DNA of 29,289 bases from Candidatus Poseidoniaceae archaeon (GCA_022424925.1 JAKMGM010000089.1:1-29289), one strand, 5' to 3'; shown: positions 7,713 to 16,620, counted from the stretch's first letter. Numbers and translations: made by a program. The notes: generated by a model from the letters alone, not told the origin.

Positions 7713-8570
7713 TTATTCCGTTTTCCAGTTTGCTTCTCGCTTTTCGAGGAAGGAAGAGAGTCCTTCTTGACCTTCCGCTGAGCCACGCATTCGACTGGTG
7801 AAATCGAGGGTGTATTCCCGTAATTCTTCATCGGTTCCGTTCCAGCGGTCAAAATTGAGCGTGAGTTCCTTTGCCAAGGTAACGGCTTGAGGGCCGGTTG
7901 ATTGGATTTCATTGAGAATACGGTCAACGTTTGGATTGAGATCATCGACACCCTCGACAACCGCTTCGATAAAACCGGTACGCAGCGCCTCTTCTGCACC
8001 AATGCGGCTGGCTTGCATGGCAAGCCTTCGGAAACAAGCTGAACCGAGACGACGGTAGACGTATGGGCCGATTACCGCAGGGAGTATGCCGAGTTTACCT
8101 TCTGAAAGAGCGAGTTTTACGTTTGAGGTTGCAACAACATAATCCAAACACGCAACCAGCCCAGCACCTCCGCCAAGTGCAACACCCTGAATGGCACCAA
8201 TGGTGAAACATGGATGAGACCACAAGCCGTTAAACAGGCGGTCCAATCGTTCAGAATCGATTCGGTTTTCTTCGGCAGTGTTGGCTCCAGCATCACGCAT
8301 CATGTTGATGTCAGCACCAGCGCAGAAGTGTTTTCCAGCACCCGAAAGCACCAGGGTTCGCAAAAAAGGTTCACCGTTCGTATCATGAAGCGTTCCTCGT
8401 GTACCAACACTCCGTTCTGCGGTCCAATCAAACAACGTGCACAGTTCGGTAATCATCTGTACATTGAGCGCGTTAAACTTGTCTTCACGGTCTAATTTAA
8501 TGTGGCATCCCGAACCCTGGATTGTCATGGTAACAAGTTCTGTTTGTGGGGGATTCTCCATCGCATTCAT
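7713..8570 (-). CDS. liuC: Crotonase-family enoyl-CoA hydratase, probably methylglutaconyl-CoA hydratase
   Basis: This 285-residue crotonase has the oxyanion-hole segment HFCAGADI (81-88) and ALGGGAGLVACLDYV. The residue matching rat mitochondrial hydratase Glu144 is Gly137, while the second acid is kept as Glu157 in LSEGKLG, followed by ILPAVIGPYV. A Gly plus Glu pair with a LIPA-ISPYV-like run is typical of methylglutaconyl-CoA hydratases (AUH/LiuC), which hydrate 3-methylglutaconyl-CoA to HMG-CoA, the step after methylcrotonyl-CoA carboxylase. ATG 8570 is preferred because GGAG lies 8 bases upstream. Open frame further upstream only shadows the carboxyltransferase gene. It is 43 bases downstream of liuB and abuts the carboxylase gene. 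Confidence 0.85.
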   Translation of the reverse strand: MNAMENPPQTELVTMTIQGSGCHIKLDREDKFNALNVQMITELCTLFDWTAERSVGTRGTLHDTNGEPFLRTLVLSGAGKHFCAGADINMMRDAGANTAEENRIDSERLDRLFNGLWSHPCFTIGAIQGVALGGGAGLVACLDYVVATSNVKLALSEGKLGILPAVIGPYVYRRLGSACFRRLAMQASRIGAEEALRTGFIEAVVEGVDDLNPNVDRILNEIQSTGPQAVTLAKELTLNFDRWNGTDEELREYTLDFTSRMRGSAEGQEGLSSFLEKREANWKTE

Positions 8571-8613
8571 GCTTAAAACTCCAATTGCCTTTTTTATTTT
8601 TGAATTGATTTCT

Positions 8614-10224
8614 TCACATTCGGAAAACGCCGAATGCATCGTCGGGGAGTGGGGCATTACGGGAAGCTGCAATACACAGCCCAAGCACGTCTCTAGTATC
8701 TCTCGGGTCGATGATGCCGTCATCCCATAATCGGGCTGTTGAATAGTAGGGGCTGCCTTCTGTTTCGTACTTCTCGAGGAACGGGGCACGGAACGCTTCA
8801 AGTTCATCTCCGACCATTGCAGGAAGGCCTTCCCGAGCACGCTGGTCTTGTTTGACCGTGGCGAGTACATCTGCTGCCTGTGGGCCACCCATCACTGAGA
8901 TTCGACTGTTCGGCCACATGAAAAGGAATCGCGGATCAAAGGCTCGACCACACATGCCGTAATTTCCCGCTCCGTGAGAACCGCCAATAATCACTGTGAA
9001 CTTCGGAACATTGACGCATGACACAGCAGTAACGAGTTTCGCACCGTCCTTCGCAATCCCACCTGCTTCGTAGTCCTTGCCGACCATGAAGCCAGTGATG
9101 TTTTGTAAAAACACGAGGGGGATGCCTCTTTGACCGCACAACTCAACGAAGTGAGCGCCTTTAAGCGACGACTCTGAGAACAAAATACCGTTGTTGGCAA
9201 CAATACCAACTTTATGGCCGTGGATATGTGCAAAGCCACAGATGAGGGTTGTACCATAGCGCGATTTGAATTCATGAAAACGAGAGCCGTCTACGATTCG
9301 TGCAATGATTTCCATAATGTCGACCGGTGTTCTGTTGTCGCTGGGAATCAGCCCTAGCAAGTCTTCGACATCGTGTGCAGGCACCTCAACGGGCACATTA
9401 TCGGCTGGTGCAAGCGTTCGCGGACCAAGATTTTCAACAACGTTTCGAACCATGCGCAATGCTTCAGGTTCGTCTTCTGCAAAGTGGTCGGCGACACCAG
9501 ATTGGGAGGTATGAACATCGGCTCCCCCGAGTTCCTCCGCTGTCACTTCTTCTCCGGTTGCTGCTTTGACAAGAGGTGGACCGGCGAGAAAAATTGTCCC
9601 ATTGCCTTTGACGATGATTGATTCATCACTCATCGCCGGGACATAAGCGCCACCTGCGGTGCATGAACCGAGGACTGCTGCGACCTGTGGAATTTTGTCA
9701 CCCGACATACGGGCTTGATTACGAAAAATCCTGCCAAAGTGTCCGATGTCGGGAAAGACTTCATCCTGCATCGGCAAGAAAGCGCCGCCTGAATCTACCA
9801 AGTAGATGCACGGCAAATGGTTCTCATGAGCGACGGTCTGTGCGCGAATGTGCTTCTTCACCGTCATTGGATAGTACGAGCCGCCTTTCACGGTTGCATC
9901 GTTCGCTACAAAGAGGCATTCGCGACCATGAACCATGCCAATTCCCGTAACAATCCCGGCGGAATGCGCTCGTCCATCGTAGAGATCGAAAGCGGCGAGG
10001 GGGGATAATTCGAGGAAGGCTGTTCCCGGGTCAATAATACGCTCAATGCGTTCCCGTGCAAGCATCTTGTTCCGACTTCGATGGCGTTCAACGTACTTGC
10101 CACCGCCACCATTCGAGGCGACTGACAAACGTTCTCGAAGCGTTTCAATCAAGGCGGTGTTGAACGCTTTCCGTTCTCCAAACTCTGGGTCACTTCGATT
10201 CACGCGAGTTGGTAATCGGTCCAT
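8614..10224 (-). CDS. liuB: Methylcrotonyl-CoA carboxylase carboxyltransferase (beta) subunit
   Basis: This 536-residue carboxyltransferase transfers the carboxyl group from carboxybiotin to an acyl-CoA. Stretches characteristic of the methylcrotonyl-CoA branch include FLELSPLAAFDLYDG, ANDATVKGGSYYPMTVKKH, CIYLVDSGGAFLPMQDEVFPD, GSCTAGGAYVPAMSDE and FLQNITGFMVGKDYEAGGI. Near the end are GGSHGAGNYGMCGRAF and MWPNSRISVMGG. These match MccB/LiuB much better than propionyl-CoA carboxylase beta. ATG 10224 has a GAGGGG-type site just upstream; a GTG at 10230 is the alternative. It is the first gene of the cluster liuB-liuC-carboxylase-carrier. The close likeness to bacterial sequences suggests acquisition by transfer. 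Confidence 0.95.
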   Translation of the reverse strand: MDRLPTRVNRSDPEFGERKAFNTALIETLRERLSVASNGGGGKYVERHRSRNKMLARERIERIIDPGTAFLELSPLAAFDLYDGRAHSAGIVTGIGMVHGRECLFVANDATVKGGSYYPMTVKKHIRAQTVAHENHLPCIYLVDSGGAFLPMQDEVFPDIGHFGRIFRNQARMSGDKIPQVAAVLGSCTAGGAYVPAMSDESIIVKGNGTIFLAGPPLVKAATGEEVTAEELGGADVHTSQSGVADHFAEDEPEALRMVRNVVENLGPRTLAPADNVPVEVPAHDVEDLLGLIPSDNRTPVDIMEIIARIVDGSRFHEFKSRYGTTLICGFAHIHGHKVGIVANNGILFSESSLKGAHFVELCGQRGIPLVFLQNITGFMVGKDYEAGGIAKDGAKLVTAVSCVNVPKFTVIIGGSHGAGNYGMCGRAFDPRFLFMWPNSRISVMGGPQAADVLATVKQDQRAREGLPAMVGDELEAFRAPFLEKYETEGSPYYSTARLWDDGIIDPRDTRDVLGLCIAASRNAPLPDDAFGVFRM

Positions 10225-10297
10225 CTCCACCCCTCAAACACAGCGAGGTGGATGCCGTCTTTAACACTACTACAGCCAAACGTAGGATGATTCGGCA

Positions 10298-11737
10298 TCA
10301 CACGCCGAGCATCAATCGGCCGATGTCACGCAATCCAGGGGCTAAACCAACGATGAGCACGGCCAGTACGATGAGAATACGAATGTGGCGTTGACGCTTC
10401 TCGACTTTCATGTCAATGAACATCAGCGTGATTGCGGCAATGAGAATCGATTTGACAAGAACGAATAACCAGGCACCCTCACCGAATTGAACACCGAGCA
10501 TATCGTTGATTTGGCCTCCGTAAACGATGACTTGGTTGCTGACAACATGCTTCTCGCCATAACCAAAGTAGTCGATGCCAACCATCGTTGCGAAACCATC
10601 ACACAACTGACCGAAAACCATGGCGAGAACCATCGGGCTTGCAAGCAGTGCTCGGCGAGAGAGCATTTCAACGGGATGGTTTTGTATCTCATCTCCATTC
10701 GCTTCCCATGCTTTGATTCGTACACCGTCAGGTAGAACACCAGCCTCATAACCGGTGAGTTTCATCTGCAAAGCGTCATCTCTACCGTATCGGTACATGA
10801 GATAACAAACGAGACCTGGAATCCCTAAAACAACGACTACAGGCCATAACTCGACGGTTTCCGAAACGCGTGAACTCTCTTGAGCCCATGGTGTAGAAAG
10901 AAATTGCATCCAGTGAAACACACCAAGAACACTGGCTGCAGTACCAAATGCGAGTAAGCCACGCGTCAATGCCGGCCATCCTCGAGTTTTCACCAAAATG
11001 GAAAAAAGAACTACGTAGGAAGCGAGAAGACCCAACCACACCCAAAACATGCCCATCGATTCGTGGTTTGAATACGCCGGTTGATACAAAAAACTCCAGT
11101 GGAAGAATAACGCTAACGACAGAAGTGGAATGAGAGAACGGAGGATTTTATGTTCAGATTTGTCGGTACCGTCGTTTTCCCATTGTGATGCGACATAGTG
11201 TGAAATGCCTGCAAGAACGACAAGCCACGCCGCTAAATGAAGGTGGATTATCGGAGAAATAAACAACCAATCCGTATCTGAACTGAAGAAGTCGGCATCC
11301 TCGAGAACCCGAAGAACTGGGGCAAGACAAACCCAGGCGAGCAAGGCAATCAGCATTCGATCGTCAGCAGGTACGTTCAATCTTCGAAAGAGAGCTTGGA
11401 AAACAATGACGCTTGCAAGCATACTGAATGTGTAAAGAAGCGTGTTCATGGCATTGTAATCCGCATCACCAGCGGAACCTGCATCTTCCATAATAGGGTC
11501 CCAGACCACCGGCTTCAATCCGTCAGTCCAAACTACATCATTGGCTACAAAGAACCCAACAAAGACCCCCCCAATCGTAAGCATGGCCAGCCAAAGTGCG
11601 ACTTTTTCTACGGGGGAATAGGCTTCACACGGCAATGCTGGTTCATCACCAATAATCTGTTCCTCAAGTTGCTCAAGGCTTGACATGGCTGTCCCTGTCG
11701 ATACGAAGCGGCTCTTGTCAATATCCTTTGGGGACAT
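10298..11737 (-). CDS. DUF63 family multi-pass membrane protein
   Basis: This protein of about 479 residues has many predicted membrane helices. Early on it has MNTLLYTFSMLASVIVFQ, then the acidic/basic signature RVLEDADFF followed by WLFISPIIHLHLAAW, which is the pattern of the archaeal DUF63 family. Later segments include DGFATMVGIDYFGYGEKHVVSN. The family's biochemical role is not established. Three starts are possible: a GTG at 11767 overlapping the FKBP stop as GTGA, ATG 11737 with AAAGGA about 11 bases upstream, and ATG 11686. The middle one is given here and the others are not excluded. Being directly downstream of the FKBP gene, it is probably co-transcribed with it. Gene identity is more secure than the start. 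Confidence 0.75.
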   Translation of the reverse strand: MSPKDIDKSRFVSTGTAMSSLEQLEEQIIGDEPALPCEAYSPVEKVALWLAMLTIGGVFVGFFVANDVVWTDGLKPVVWDPIMEDAGSAGDADYNAMNTLLYTFSMLASVIVFQALFRRLNVPADDRMLIALLAWVCLAPVLRVLEDADFFSSDTDWLFISPIIHLHLAAWLVVLAGISHYVASQWENDGTDKSEHKILRSLIPLLSLALFFHWSFLYQPAYSNHESMGMFWVWLGLLASYVVLFSILVKTRGWPALTRGLLAFGTAASVLGVFHWMQFLSTPWAQESSRVSETVELWPVVVVLGIPGLVCYLMYRYGRDDALQMKLTGYEAGVLPDGVRIKAWEANGDEIQNHPVEMLSRRALLASPMVLAMVFGQLCDGFATMVGIDYFGYGEKHVVSNQVIVYGGQINDMLGVQFGEGAWLFVLVKSILIAAITLMFIDMKVEKRQRHIRILIVLAVLIVGLAPGLRDIGRLMLGV

Positions 11738-11763
11738 ATATGCCGTATTCCTTTCGATGGATT

Positions 11764-12636
11764 TCACTCTTCTTCTTGTGAGAGGCGAGCAACCAAATCG
11801 GCTTTCTTACCGCCAACAGGGAGTCCAGCAGCTTTGCAGCGTTCCTTGAGTTGTGCAACAGAAAGCGAAGACAAGTCTTCGTCATGGTCGTGCTCATGGT
11901 CGTGGTCGTGATCATGGTCATGGTCGTGGTCATGGTCGTCACTGTCCTCTACACCGAATCCACGAGGCTCGTGAACTTCGATGAACGAGACTTTACCGCA
12001 TTCGACAGCGTCGCGAATCGTGGTAACCAGACGGAATTTGAGCATGGCTGCGTTGGTATCGAACAGCATGGTCTGCGGCAAAACAATGGACAGGTCGTCG
12101 CCGGAAAAGGAGACTTCAAAGCCTGAATGACCGGTGTTTGCCTGGAGAAGTGCCGTAACTTGGTCTTCCTTTCCTTCGACAATGTCAACAACATTGAACG
12201 AATACTTGAGTGACTTTCCAGCCATTGGGTGGTTATAATCAATTCGCGCTCGACCTGCGGCGAGGTAGGAGAGTTGCCCTTGACGACCGTTGATGGTCAC
12301 TGGTGCTCCAATGTAGAGAGCGTTCGGATCTTGGACGGCTCGAATCAATTTATCGATACTGATTGTCTCGATTTGTTCCGGGTCTTTTTCGCCGTATGCG
12401 TCAACGGGTGCGATGACGACTTCGGTTTCTTTTCCTTTCTTTGCGCCAGCTAATGCTTCTTCAAAACCAGGGATAAGTTGGCCACCACCGACGATGCAGA
12501 CCATCGGCTCATAGGAACGGTTCTCTTGGTGAGCATCGTGTTCTTTTGCAACTGCTTCGCGTGTGGTCTCGATGAGATCGCCTGATTCATTGTTGTACAG
12601 TTCATAATCAACGTGGACAATAGTTCCGTCTTCCAT
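11764..12636 (-). CDS. FKBP/SlyD-like peptidyl-prolyl isomerase with His-rich tail and C-terminal SAP domain
   Basis: This 290-residue protein contains an FKBP-type prolyl isomerase core. GGGQLIPGFEEALAGAKKGKE and DAYGEKDPEQ are typical of SlyD-type archaeal FKBPs with an inserted chaperone (IF) flap, and YNHPMAGKSLKY closes the FKBP half. A middle domain (about 130-225) is typical of long archaeal FKBPs. A run of alternating Asp and His with nine histidines follows near residue 231, as in metal-binding SlyD tails. The last 37 residues form a SAP helix-extended-helix motif (LSVAQLKERCKAAGLPVGG, then KKADLVARL), usually nucleic-acid binding. ATG 12636 is fixed by an excellent Shine-Dalgarno site. 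No signal peptide is seen, so it acts in the cytoplasm. The downstream DUF63 gene may be start-coupled. Confidence 0.88.
   Translation of the reverse strand: MEDGTIVHVDYELYNNESGDLIETTREAVAKEHDAHQENRSYEPMVCIVGGGQLIPGFEEALAGAKKGKETEVVIAPVDAYGEKDPEQIETISIDKLIRAVQDPNALYIGAPVTINGRQGQLSYLAAGRARIDYNHPMAGKSLKYSFNVVDIVEGKEDQVTALLQANTGHSGFEVSFSGDDLSIVLPQTMLFDTNAAMLKFRLVTTIRDAVECGKVSFIEVHEPRGFGVEDSDDHDHDHDHDHDHDHEHDHDEDLSSLSVAQLKERCKAAGLPVGGKKADLVARLSQEEE
11881..11940 (-). repeat. Low-complexity Asp-His codon repeat inside the FKBP gene
   Basis: Sixty bases of six-base units of the type ATGGTC/GTGGTC (plus strand) encode the alternating Asp-His tail. Mixed His and Asp codons (CAT/CAC, GAC/GAT) suggest the protein repeat is kept by selection and is not a fresh replication slip. 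Confidence 0.7.
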
Positions 12637-12640
12637 AGTA

Positions 12641-12648
12641 TTACCTCC
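12641..12648 (-). promoter_or_regulatory. Strong Shine-Dalgarno site of the FKBP gene
   Basis: On the minus strand GGAGGTAA ends 4 bases before the ATG at 12636. It decides the start and discards about 31 upstream in-frame codons. It is among the strongest ribosome binding sites in the window, suggesting high expression. Confidence 0.7.
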
Positions 12649-12706
12649 CTTTCGGGTAGTCCGGCGACCGTCGCCTCCTTGATAATTGCATTGGCGGAGG
12701 TGTTGT

Positions 12707-15334
12707 TCACTCTTCTTCAACAGTCGCACTGAGATTATCGTTCAGTCGCCTGTTTTTACTGATATCTCCGAAAACAACCATTCCCATTCCAAAGAGCATG
12801 GTGGTCCAGCCGAGCCACACCAAATGGGATGCTGGCAAATCGTAAACCGTGACACGAACGAGTTGAATTGAATCTGAGCCGTTTTGCGCAGTTTGTTGCA
12901 TCAAACCATTGGCTTGGCTGCCGTCAAAGATGAACACGATATCACCACTCCATCTGGTCAAAGTATCGACTTCAGAACGCGATTTCGACTGAAGGACAAA
13001 CCCTGAGTCGGTTGTTGTGTCAAACCGCATCATACCGGGTTCAACCGTGCCAATTTTCTCACCTAAATCACCGTCATCCATCGCATAAACATCAATCTGG
13101 ATTCCGACATAACCGTCGCCGACTTCAAGGTCTTCGGAAGTCATTCGTAACCCTGTGAATTCGTAACCATAGTTGCCGTGGATGACTGTTTCGTCCTTGA
13201 TCATCGTTACACGGTGACTGGCATCACCTCTGTCAACAAGAACCGTCGTATAGACATGGCCGAGGAGGAGAAGGAGAAGACCCAAATGGACTGCATGGGC
13301 GCCAAGAGGAATCCTTCGCCACCAAGGCTCCTTTGAACGTTTGATGCCTTGTGTAACCAGCACTTCTTTTGCCATTGGTACGATGACCAGAAGCACGATA
13401 GGAAGGGTCATCCATGCCAAAACTCCTCGCACAACGAGCGAAGACATCGCCGTACTGGAGTCCATTCCAAAGGCAGTGGGCTGCCACAGTGCGAACACGA
13501 TAGAAAGCACGAGTGTCACAATCAACAACACTGCGTTCCTCTTCGCATCATGTCGCCGGTTACTGTACAGGAAAAGAGCACCAGCGAGAGCCATTACGAA
13601 CGGTGTTCCGTACAACTCATGACCCTCAAAGTTGATTGAATCGATACTTGACAAAAGCAAGACGATGGTGAGGATAAGATAGGTTCCAACAATGAGAACC
13701 GAGCACCACAAGGCTACTTTTTGTTGAGATTTACGCTCAAAAATCGAAAACTTCGATGATTGTTCGCTCTCAGGTGCGACCATCCAAGGCAGAATGAAGA
13801 ACAGCATCATCATCGCCGCTGCAAAAACATCAACCATCCCTGACCAAGCGCCGGCCAGCCCAAGCACTACTCCCCCAGCACCGAGTGCCCATTCTTTCGT
13901 AGCATCATCGGCGTAGAACAGAGGTGTAAAAAACAACAAAAAGAACGTCACATACAGGTAGTTGTCCGTCAGAGAGAACATCAACAAGGAGATGCCAATG
14001 AGCAACGGGAATTGGAGGTATGAACGCTCGTTATCTTCCCCCACAAACAGACCGGAGAAACTCCAACCTTCGGCCGGTTTCTTCGAAGTTGCCGGTGCGC
14101 TGAAGCTTTCAACAGCTAACGGGGCAAAGACCAGAGATGCGAAGACAAACGACGGAATGAAGGCGAATAAAGTCGGGTCGAAATACGTTGGACAAGCTGA
14201 GAGAACAGTTGTTTCGCACGTTGTTTCAAGATATTTACGCATCAATAAAGCACTTATGACTCCGATGAATGGTACTGCAAACAGTCTCTGTGAACGGGGT
14301 GTTGGGTTCCATTTCGATGAGGATTGACGGTTCAATTGCAGCCAGAAACCAATGAAAAGCAGCAAAACCACAAGGTAGGTCATCACTTCGACTCCCGCAG
14401 TTGAATCGTTTTTCAGTACCAGCATTCGCGAAAAGGCATCGGTTGGTGCGGTTCCTTCGGAATTGGTAACGAATGTGTGAACTGAAGAGGCCCATACGCC
14501 GCCCGCACGGGTGACCAAGGTAGCGAATAAAGCCAGTCCACCCGCGGCCAAACCCGCCCCAATCCACGTTTTATCCGAAGTTGTTCCGGGACGTGTGCGC
14601 AAATGAGACAGAAGAACCAATGCCAGCCAAGGGAGAAGCGAACCTGTTTCAACCGGATCCCACGCCCAGTATCCGCCCCAATCAAGAATCAAGTATGCCC
14701 ACAATCCGCCCAAGCCAATCCCGAGGGTCGAAACAAACAGTGCAGGACGAACGATGTGCAGCATCCGCTCTCGAATTCCTCGCGCTTCACCAAACATCGA
14801 AGACAGTGCGACTGCACTGATGTGCAAGCACAGCGAATAGGCAAGGAAAATAAGCGGTGGATGTATAACCATCAAGTCGGTTTGAAGCAGTTCGTTCAAA
14901 CCTTGACCGATGCCGTTGCCCGTGCTTTCCTTAAACGGGTCGAGGTTCCAGGCCAAAAGCAACAGCAGCAGGCTAAACCCGTTGACAAAGCGGAGGCGAG
15001 AGATGTGTGTTCGTTCATCGAATTCACCAGGCATTCGCGTCCGCCATACATACGCCAACAACGTCATCCACATCACCCAGAGAAGCAGTGGGCCTTCTCG
15101 AGCGGCCCAAGTCGCAGCGAACCTGTACTTGAGCGGCAGACCCTCCCCCCCGTACGAAACAACATGAGCATACGATGTGTCGTTCACCAAAAACCGGCTT
15201 GCTAAAGCGAAGAACGGCAGCGCCATAAGAACGTGGCAAGCGATAGACGCTGCTTTGGATCGCTGGTGAAGAAGTGGTCGTACCACCAATACCGAAGCAG
15301 CCAGCAAAGCCAGCCACATCGTTACACCCCACAT
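12707..15334 (-). CDS. ccmF: Cytochrome c maturation protein CcmF (haem lyase component)
   Basis: This 875-residue multi-pass protein carries the haem-handling tryptophan-rich WWD motif, DWGGYWAWDPVETGS (about 218-232), and the CcmF pattern WAAREGPLLLWVMWM (76-90). A QTDLMVIHPPLIFLAYSL segment precedes it. C-terminal AHAVHLGLLLLLLGH carries the conserved haem-ligand histidines and is followed by an extracytoplasmic beta-rich domain. CcmF attaches haem to apocytochrome c outside the membrane in System I maturation. It is longer than common bacterial CcmF (about 650), mainly through extra helices and loops in the middle. It lies downstream of a geranylgeranyl reductase family gene on the same strand. 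No other ccm gene is in the window. ATG 15319 is an alternative start. Confidence 0.93.
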   Translation of the reverse strand: MWGVTMWLALLAASVLVVRPLLHQRSKAASIACHVLMALPFFALASRFLVNDTSYAHVVSYGGEGLPLKYRFAATWAAREGPLLLWVMWMTLLAYVWRTRMPGEFDERTHISRLRFVNGFSLLLLLLAWNLDPFKESTGNGIGQGLNELLQTDLMVIHPPLIFLAYSLCLHISAVALSSMFGEARGIRERMLHIVRPALFVSTLGIGLGGLWAYLILDWGGYWAWDPVETGSLLPWLALVLLSHLRTRPGTTSDKTWIGAGLAAGGLALFATLVTRAGGVWASSVHTFVTNSEGTAPTDAFSRMLVLKNDSTAGVEVMTYLVVLLLFIGFWLQLNRQSSSKWNPTPRSQRLFAVPFIGVISALLMRKYLETTCETTVLSACPTYFDPTLFAFIPSFVFASLVFAPLAVESFSAPATSKKPAEGWSFSGLFVGEDNERSYLQFPLLIGISLLMFSLTDNYLYVTFFLLFFTPLFYADDATKEWALGAGGVVLGLAGAWSGMVDVFAAAMMMLFFILPWMVAPESEQSSKFSIFERKSQQKVALWCSVLIVGTYLILTIVLLLSSIDSINFEGHELYGTPFVMALAGALFLYSNRRHDAKRNAVLLIVTLVLSIVFALWQPTAFGMDSSTAMSSLVVRGVLAWMTLPIVLLVIVPMAKEVLVTQGIKRSKEPWWRRIPLGAHAVHLGLLLLLLGHVYTTVLVDRGDASHRVTMIKDETVIHGNYGYEFTGLRMTSEDLEVGDGYVGIQIDVYAMDDGDLGEKIGTVEPGMMRFDTTTDSGFVLQSKSRSEVDTLTRWSGDIVFIFDGSQANGLMQQTAQNGSDSIQLVRVTVYDLPASHLVWLGWTTMLFGMGMVVFGDISKNRRLNDNLSATVEEE

Positions 15335-15396
15335 GGTCGTTGCTCGTGATGCTCCTTCAAGGAGGTTGCGCGATTTACATTACCACGCTGTTCGGA

Positions 15397-16620
15397 TTAC
15401 CAACCGAAAAATTTGGCTCTTGAATAGCCAAACGATAGCAGCACGTGAATGACACTCTTCGTGAACAACATCGGCTTTCGGAAAAGTATCTTGAAGCCAA
15501 TACCTACCTTCTGAAGCGGTGACATGTTGCCTAATTCTTCGGGTAAACACCGAGCCATGACTGACATTTCCTCGTCGGTGAGTTCGTAGAGGGCTGTTTT
15601 ACCCTTCAAAATTTTTGAATATGGAGGGAAGGCCTTCTTCCATTCCTTCTCGTACGCCATCAGGTTGTCTTTCGAACATACGGCGTCTGACTTCATGAGT
15701 GCTGCAATGGTTTGAGCAGCCTGCCTTCCCGACCAAAGCGCAAGGTGCGAGCCACCCTCGAACAAGGGTGAAGTGAAGCCTGCTGCGTCACCGACCAAGA
15801 TTACGCCGTCCCCAACCGTAATCGACCGTGGCCCTGAAATCGGAATGGTTCCGCCGAATGGACGAACCTTGATTCCCTCTGCTCGCCATGGTGGGTTCAC
15901 GGTCGGCTTGCCGTCAAGATATGTGTCTTGAATGAAGGAATTGAGGTACTTTATAGCGCCTTTTTTGTCCGTAGTAACCAAGCCCACATTCGCTCGGCCT
16001 CCGGCTTTAGGAATCATCCAAACATAGCCGTGCGGGGAATACTTCGGCCAGAGATAAAAATCGAGATATCCGTCGTTCTCCACATCAAGCATTTCGTATT
16101 GGAACCCAGCGATGACTTCGACCTCAGTACCCATATCGAGCAATTTGGATGCTGCACCTGAAACACCCGATGCATCGATGACCGATTTACATCGAAGGGG
16201 GAAATGTTCACCTTTACCATCAATTTCCCAATAGGAAAATTGGTTTTCGCTATTGAATATCCGTTCCATTGATGTTACACGGTGGTGGAGTTGAAGTTCT
16301 GCGCCTTCTTTGATGGCTTCATCGCACAACCATCGCTCAAAGAGATGCTTTTCGAGCACATATCCTTTTTCAGTCAGAAGTTTTTCAGTTCCGTCTGGAA
16401 AGATAACTCGTATGCCTTTGACGTCAAGGGCTTTGACATGATCGGGAATCTCAAGGTCGAGATTATCCACTGCGAGTTGGCTTAAGCACTCACCACAATG
16501 AACAGGAGTACCTACTTCGGGGTCTGCTTCTACGATGAGCGTGGATAAACCAGCACGTGCGGCATGCAATGCTGCAGAACCCCCACCCGGTCCTGCGCCA
16601 ATTACCAGAACATCCAGCAT
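15397..16620 (-). CDS. Geranylgeranyl reductase family flavoprotein (archaeal lipid saturation)
   Basis: This FAD-dependent oxidoreductase of 407 residues starts with the dinucleotide-binding GAGPGG (8-13). It then has HCGEC (41-45), the cysteine signature seen in archaeal digeranylgeranylglycerophospholipid reductases. A second FAD motif, GDAAGFTSPLFEGG, follows with the helix ALWSGRQAAQ. The family reduces double bonds of geranylgeranyl chains, here most likely of membrane ether lipids, though quinone side chains are possible given the nearby UbiA/UbiD genes. ATG 16620 is chosen because GGAGG lies 8 bases upstream; in-frame ATGs at 16638 and 16647 are less likely. It is upstream of ccmF in the same direction. 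Confidence 0.88.
   Translation of the reverse strand: MLDVLVIGAGPGGGSAALHAARAGLSTLIVEADPEVGTPVHCGECLSQLAVDNLDLEIPDHVKALDVKGIRVIFPDGTEKLLTEKGYVLEKHLFERWLCDEAIKEGAELQLHHRVTSMERIFNSENQFSYWEIDGKGEHFPLRCKSVIDASGVSGAASKLLDMGTEVEVIAGFQYEMLDVENDGYLDFYLWPKYSPHGYVWMIPKAGGRANVGLVTTDKKGAIKYLNSFIQDTYLDGKPTVNPPWRAEGIKVRPFGGTIPISGPRSITVGDGVILVGDAAGFTSPLFEGGSHLALWSGRQAAQTIAALMKSDAVCSKDNLMAYEKEWKKAFPPYSKILKGKTALYELTDEEMSVMARCLPEELGNMSPLQKVGIGFKILFRKPMLFTKSVIHVLLSFGYSRAKFFGW

Noticed and set aside
8571..8888. N-terminal extension of the crotonase frame upstream to 8888
   Set aside because: The added residues overlap the carboxyltransferase gene in another frame and show no crotonase features. A good ribosome site marks 8570.
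11851..12126. Plus-strand open frame rich in Val and Met across the Asp-His repeat
   Set aside because: It is the antisense shadow of the FKBP tail; the repeat makes low-complexity frames on both strands.
14603..15205. Long plus-strand open frame of 200 codons within ccmF
   Set aside because: It is antisense to conserved CcmF sequence including the WWD motif and has no recognisable domain.
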